Shown: positions 59,406 through 64,000 of the stretch, piece after piece
Layout: each line of letters opens with the position of its first letter
Position numbering within the stretch: the stretch's first letter is position 1
Origin: Takifugu bimaculatus
Taxonomy: Eukaryota; Chordata; Actinopteri; Tetraodontiformes; Tetraodontidae
Assembly: GCA_004026145.2 (NCBI GenBank)
Contig: CP034990.1
Coordinates: 7,201,700 to 7,265,699, forward strand
Length of the DNA: 64,000 nucleotides
Direction of reading: 5' to 3'
Position numbers and translations under genes: made by a program
The notes under the pieces: model-generated
Databases searched by the model: none
What the model was told of the DNA's origin: nothing
The model's input: the letters and a program-made list of their open reading frames with translations, nothing else

Positions 59406-60312
59406 AGCTCATCTGGACACTCTGAAGCTCAGTTGTTTCGCTCCTGCACGTCTGCAGGACTTTATCGGTGGCTCAGAAGCCATCGTGCCGTCCCCCGAGG
59501 AACGGCCCTGACCTCTGCCTCTCGGCACAAACCAGGACAATCCTGATTGTGTGACGCACAGATGGAGCTCAGGGGAGATTTGATCTGTGCAGAGCTGCTG
59601 ACGCACGTCTGAAAACGGCATCTTTGTTCACATTTGACGTTTGTCCTTCTCAGACGTTCCCGTCAGCAGCAGAAGGTCCAGGGACGTCCTTCACCTGTTA
59701 TGTGGACATGGTTCCGTCCGTGCTGCAAAACAAAGAATTTGATTGAATTGTTCCCAGCTGTGGTGACCCGATGGAACCGGAATCTGATCATAGACGGCGG
59801 CAGAAACGGGCTGCAAACGTGTGACCAGACCAGAGGTGTTTCATGAGGTTAATGATGCTCATCGATCAGTCCGACCCATTCGTACAGAGTCAGTATCAAG
59901 CGATGCCCTCGATCTTCAGGGTCACGACAATTTGGTCAGAATGGATGAATTATATTAATCAGTATTAATTTTTTGGGGGCAAAAGTGCTTCAAATCGCCC
60001 GCTCAGAGTTCAGACTGAACATCACAGTGTTTGATTAAATCTTAATTATTTGGATCCGGTTCATTTCTCTCTCTCTGAATTTTAAAATTCTTAACAATTT
60101 TACATTTAAGTGAAACGTTAACTAATTTGACTAATGCGACACAAATGACTGTGTGTGTTTGTGTGAGCGTGCACACAGAATTATGAATTAACTTCCTCAA
60201 ATGCCTCATTTGTGTTTCCAAACTTTAACTTCCCAGTGAGGAACCTCCACATGCAGCCGCACAATCAAGTGTAATCAACCCCACACCAGGTTTGTGCGTG
60301 TGTGTATATGTA

Positions 60313-60348
<36 letters not shown>

Positions 60349-60755
60349 TGAGAGAGAGAGAGATTGGCAGTTCATACAGCTGATTTGTAGCTCATCTGAA
60401 AACTTTGTGTTGGACAAAGACTCTGTCTTTCCCTGTCAGAGGTCCAGGTGTGCAGGTGCAGAGCACGTCCTCCCCGTCGGTTGTGCACAGGTGTGTTTCT
60501 GTCCTTGCTTTCGAAAAAAAAACAAACCCTGGTCACCCGGAACACTTTTCAGCAACCGTCAAACCATCGGCGTTCCGTGAATGAACAGAGCAGGAGTCAT
60601 GTGACCGGATCACCTGACCTTAAACGGATGAAGATGTAGTCACAGATCACCTGACCTTTCAGAGTAAATGTGTTTGTGTTTGAACCTCTGTAAGTTCTGG
60701 AGTTTTTCAATGTCCTACATACTGTCCCACATTACAATTAGGTCTGCTGCTGCTG

Positions 60756-60757
<2 letters not shown>

Positions 60758-60819
<62 letters not shown>
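60758..60819. repeat. (GT)n microsatellite
   Basis: About 31 uninterrupted GT units. Confidence 0.95.
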
Positions 60820-60820
<1 letters not shown>

Positions 60821-61107
60821 CTGCCTTTGGAATTGTGTTTTCCTCACAAACACGTCCTGACAGGAAACCGCTTTCTGTTTCATCTTTATCTTGCTTCTCT
60901 GCTTCTTCATCTCAGCTCTTAATAGGACGAGTTTTCTTCCCTGTCTGAGGTCCACCTCGGCATCTCCACCCTAGAGCTTGTACTACATGCATGTCCCCTC
61001 CCCATTAGTCACCATGGCAACAAGGTCCTCTTGGTTACCGACTCCAGACCCCCAACTCGTTCAGCCCACATAAGGCAGCGCGTCCTGATGGCTTCTCCCT
61101 GTGCACT

Positions 61108-61111
61108 GTGT

Positions 61112-61165
<54 letters not shown>
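61108..61165. repeat. (GT)n microsatellite
   Basis: About 27 GT units with an early TATG interruption, followed by TTTATTTTTATTTAG. Confidence 0.94.
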
Positions 61166-61167
<2 letters not shown>

Positions 61168-61660
61168 ATTTTTATTTAGTTTCGTGCTGTGTGAGCATTT
61201 TCTCCTCTCACCTGTCTTAACCTCACCTCCTCCACCTGTGTAATTGGCCCCGCCCCTTCCTCCTGTATAGAAGCCCCTCCTCCTTGTTGGGGTGGGACTA
61301 CATCAGACCACCTGACCTCTGTAGTCACCTTTCCATCTCTGAGCTCTTCCAGAATACCTTTCCTCATGGCTGAAGGGGTTTTAGGACGATTTGGTTCTTG
61401 ATCTTTTCTACAGATGAAAGAACCCTGTTGGTGCCGGAGGGATAGTTAAAGAACCGTTCTGAGGTTCTCACAGGGACCTCATGGACGAGGCTGCATCTGC
61501 TGACCTGCTGCCATCCTGTCATCGGCCCTGATTTCCTGCCCTCCATCTGAAGGACTGGATCCATCTCTGCGGGTTCTGGAGCCGTTTGGGCCTCAGAAGG
61601 TAACTGTCGGATCTTACGAAGGAAGCCGCTAAGATTACCGCAGTGGGAAACACAGACCTG

Positions 61661-61676
61661 CCTGCAGGGGGCGCTG
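61661..61676 (+). promoter_or_regulatory. CTCF-like motif
   Basis: CCTGCAGGGGGCGCTG fits the CTCF core on the plus strand. Confidence 0.4.
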
Positions 61677-62377
61677 TGATCAACAGCCACGCATGTTTTT
61701 CCTCCATTTCAAATAGGATCCAGCTATTCCGTGAAAAACCCCAAACATTTTCCAATAACTGTAACATGATTCTACGGGAACATAAATCACTTGTTGTTTT
61801 CACCATTTTATCTGCACAAATCAGCACAAACAAGCGGAATTTATCTATCTTTCGGGACACAGATTTACATAAACACACACGCGCTTGTGTCTGTGTGTGT
61901 GTGTGTTTCCTTGATCTCACATTCCACATCTTAATAGTTTATTTACATGGATATGCAGAGCCTTGTGTTTATCAGCTGCTTCAAAGGCAGAATGTGGGCG
62001 GAGCCACTCTGGGTGGAGGTCGCTCTGCTAATTGCCCCGTTTCTGCCTCCGATGAGCTCGACCTGGTCTCGCTCGCTCTCCTGCCCTGCAGGAAACCTGC
62101 CACGATAAAAACACAAAGTGGAACAAAGCAGCAGCCTCCTCCTTTCAGTGTGAAGTGAAATAATGAATCTGCTGCCGGAGTTTGTGTTGCCTTTGGTTGA
62201 CGGTTGGATCTTTGGAGTTTCATTATGAGGAACATCCACCGTTATTTCTCTCCTTTGTTGGATAAAAAAAGAGTCGGTGATGTTCTAAAGTTTGTTGTCT
62301 GAGGACAGATTTCCCTGCCTTGCCTGCAAAGGTCGCGACCTTTTGTCTGGAACTGTGCTGTCAATCTGAATTAAGAT

Positions 62378-62379
<2 letters not shown>

Positions 62380-62421
<42 letters not shown>
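62380..62421. repeat. (GT)n microsatellite
   Basis: About 20 GT units. The sequence just after it (CTTGTATTGCTAGATTTGTG) weakly resembles the left end of the dispersed repeat family. Confidence 0.93.
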
Positions 62422-62423
<2 letters not shown>

Positions 62424-62784
62424 TTCTTGTATTGCTAGATTTGTGAGCACAATATGTTGACAAACGACCTAACGTGTGAGGACATTTTCCATGGTCCTCA
62501 CAAAGGAAACCCTGTAAATAGCATCCAGTGCCCCTAATGACTGATCTGGATACGTTTCAGGAATTGCCCTCATTGCAATATTAAAACCTGAAACGTGTTT
62601 TCTCATCAATCTTCTTGAGTGCCCCCAATTGAACACATTCCAGTACTGCAATCGGATTCGTTTTTTGCAGAAGGACCAATTTTTTGATTGGCTAAGACAG
62701 GATTTTTTTTTTATTGGTCACTGGAATCACACGATCATGTCATCAATCAATATATTGTTTGTATTCATTTAAATAATTTCATTT

Positions 62785-62925
62785 ATTAGTATATATATAT
62801 ATACTGTATATAGTCATAGTATATATTTTATATACAGTATATATACATTTATATATATATATGTGTGTGTGTGTATATGTTATATATGTCAGTGGTATGT
62901 GTATATATACACACACACCACTGAC
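62785..62925. repeat. TA-rich palindromic region
   Basis: A (TA)n zone contains TACTGTATATA opposite TATACAGTATATA (about 62800-62845). At 62888-62925 a hairpin has a perfect outer stem GTCAGTGGT / ACCACTGAC around TGTGTATATATACACA. It can form cruciforms. No gene is linked to it. Confidence 0.85.
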
Positions 62926-63280
62926 AAGCCCAGAAATCTATACTCGTGTCACCCTGAGTCCACTTAAAGTTACAGTGTATTTCACAATCACCTTCAAACA
63001 AATTCACACCAGTGTTAACAGCTTAAAACGTGTGTGTCTGCAGTTTGCCACATGCTTCACAACTGCCGCAATTCAAATTTAACACAGGTGAGTTGGTTTT
63101 AGACCTGTTGAATTCCTGGACACAGTAGAAATGAATATGGTTTAATTAATGGAATAAAACTGATGAGAGCGGGATCACTTCTAAAGAACAAAGTAGATGG
63201 AGGATTGACTGTTAGAACCAAAGCATGAGCACAAAGCCAGAGGGCGGGGATCCGCTTGGAGAGGCGGAGTCACGAATCAG

Positions 63281-63985
63281 TCAAGAATCAAATTCATGTT
63301 GCAGGATGGTTTGGCCCTAAGAAAGGTGAGAATCTTTGATGGTTAAATCATGAATAGGGTCATTAAGTTGAATTCTCATCACATCTCATGTGGGGCCTTC
63401 AGAACAACTGGGTGCCCCGAAGGAGAGATGAAGGGCCAAAAACCATCCAGCATCTTCACCAAGAGGTGAAGCAGGCTGACCAGAGGCAGCAGCTCCAGCT
63501 GAAGAAAGCAATTCCTGGGAAGTTCAACCAGGACTCCAACTGTGACGGAGACAGGAAGCAGCGGTACCATTTGGGCAGCAGCTCAACGTTTGGGTCACCA
63601 GGAAAATATGAATACAGGTGCATGAGAAACAGCTAAAGCGAGAGAACCTGTTGGGTGCCTGGAAGAACAAAAGATAAACAGAGGAGCACAGATTAAGGAT
63701 TTCAACAAAATTACAGGTAAATATCTGAAAAAGACGTGTACCGAGCACTGAAAAGACTCCTCCAGAACAACTCTGGAAATGATAAGATAGAAGAGTGGAT
63801 CCAGGTAACTCCCGATGAGAGTGACCTTTAGACCGGATGTTTCTGCAGAGATTGTGACTGTAGGCATGAAACTACCAAAGGTTCCTCTCCCCCCTCCCAG
63901 AACACCCTCAATGACAGACAGAGGTCATCAGAGGGGTTTGTGAGGGCTTTGATCAGAGCGGTCTGCCAGTCAGTCATTGTTGACT
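63281..63985 (+). CDS. eIF4G1/3-like gene fragment, MIF4G end joined close to the W2 region
   Basis: Exon 63281-63325 reads SRIKFMLQDGLALRK, and exon 63403-63617 starts NNWVPRRRDEGPKTI; together they match the conserved end of the eIF4G1/3 MIF4G domain (RIRFMLQDVLDLR, NWVPRRGDQGPKTI). About 63724-63804 reads KDVYRALKRLLQNNSGNDKI then EEWIQ, and 63901-63985 reads NTLNDRQRSSEGFVRALIRA then VCQSVIVD. These match the eIF4G W2/HEAT region (DWIEAN..., FVRALMTAVC). eIF4G scaffolds eIF4E, eIF4A and eIF3 on mRNA. Donors and acceptors are good except before 63724, where TAA at 63718 blocks the simplest join. The several hundred residues with the MA3 domain that normally lie between are not visible. The gene continues beyond the right edge. 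It could be a diverged paralogue or a decaying partial copy. Confidence 0.6.
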
Positions 63986-64000
63986 GTAAGTGTTCTATAG

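Larger units (their letters stand above)
59406..63280. other. Intergenic region between golgb1 and the eIF4G-like exons
   Basis: No coding exon is recognised. It holds GT/GA arrays at 60299-60363, 60758-60819, 61108-61165 and 62380-62421, a TA-rich inverted-repeat zone at 62785-62925, and a CTCF-like site at 61661-61676. I searched it for eIF4G MIF4G-domain exons and did not find any. Confidence 0.5.

Overview
The window is nuclear DNA of a ray-finned fish, probably a percomorph with a compact genome such as a pufferfish. The clues are short GT-AG introns, very many (CA)n/(GT)n microsatellites, and retinal gene families kept in extra copies. Species cannot be fixed from sequence alone. There are no bacterial, CRISPR or plasmid features.

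Layout: 1-1169 is a degenerate minisatellite. 1170-16160 is microsatellite-rich DNA without recognisable exons; it is read as intron 1 of a BRSK2-like kinase gene whose first coding exon lies at 16161-16236 on the minus strand. Facing away from it, on the plus strand, is rassf7 (about 18.8-22.2 kb). BRSK2 and RASSF7 are also linked on human 11p15.5. Next comes a phototransduction block: a short PDE6 gamma subunit gene (24182-24633) and two tandem guanylate-cyclase-activating protein genes (26574-27962 and 29970-30853). Together they touch both sides of cGMP turnover in photoreceptors: PDE6 gamma restrains cGMP hydrolysis, and GCAPs set Ca2+-dependent cGMP synthesis.

From 31.7 to 57.8 kb lies golgb1 (giantin), the Golgi coiled-coil tether. 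I could trace 27 coding exons: 19 small ones, one exon of about 11.1 kb, and seven small ones ending in a C-terminal membrane anchor. The reconstructed length is about 4,840 residues, well above the roughly 3,260 of human giantin. The reading frame is interrupted seven times, always by one extra base, with splice sites and flanking coding sequence intact. This looks more like insertion-type assembly error than gene death, but it needs checking. The protein carries a CxxC-x10-CxxC motif that I do not recall from mammalian giantin.

Right of golgb1 are two plausible but unidentified terminal exons (58991-59405), and at the edge (63281-63985) exons of an eIF4G1/3-like gene. That copy joins the end of the MIF4G region almost directly to the W2/HEAT region, with no visible MA3 domain.

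The most interesting points are the PDE6 gamma/GCAP cluster with reciprocal EF-hand changes, the same-direction golgb1 frameshifts, the CxxC motif, a (TG)n tract directly at a golgb1 3' splice site (the arrangement known from CFTR), several CTCF-like motifs, a dispersed short repeat family, and the MA3-less eIF4G fragment.
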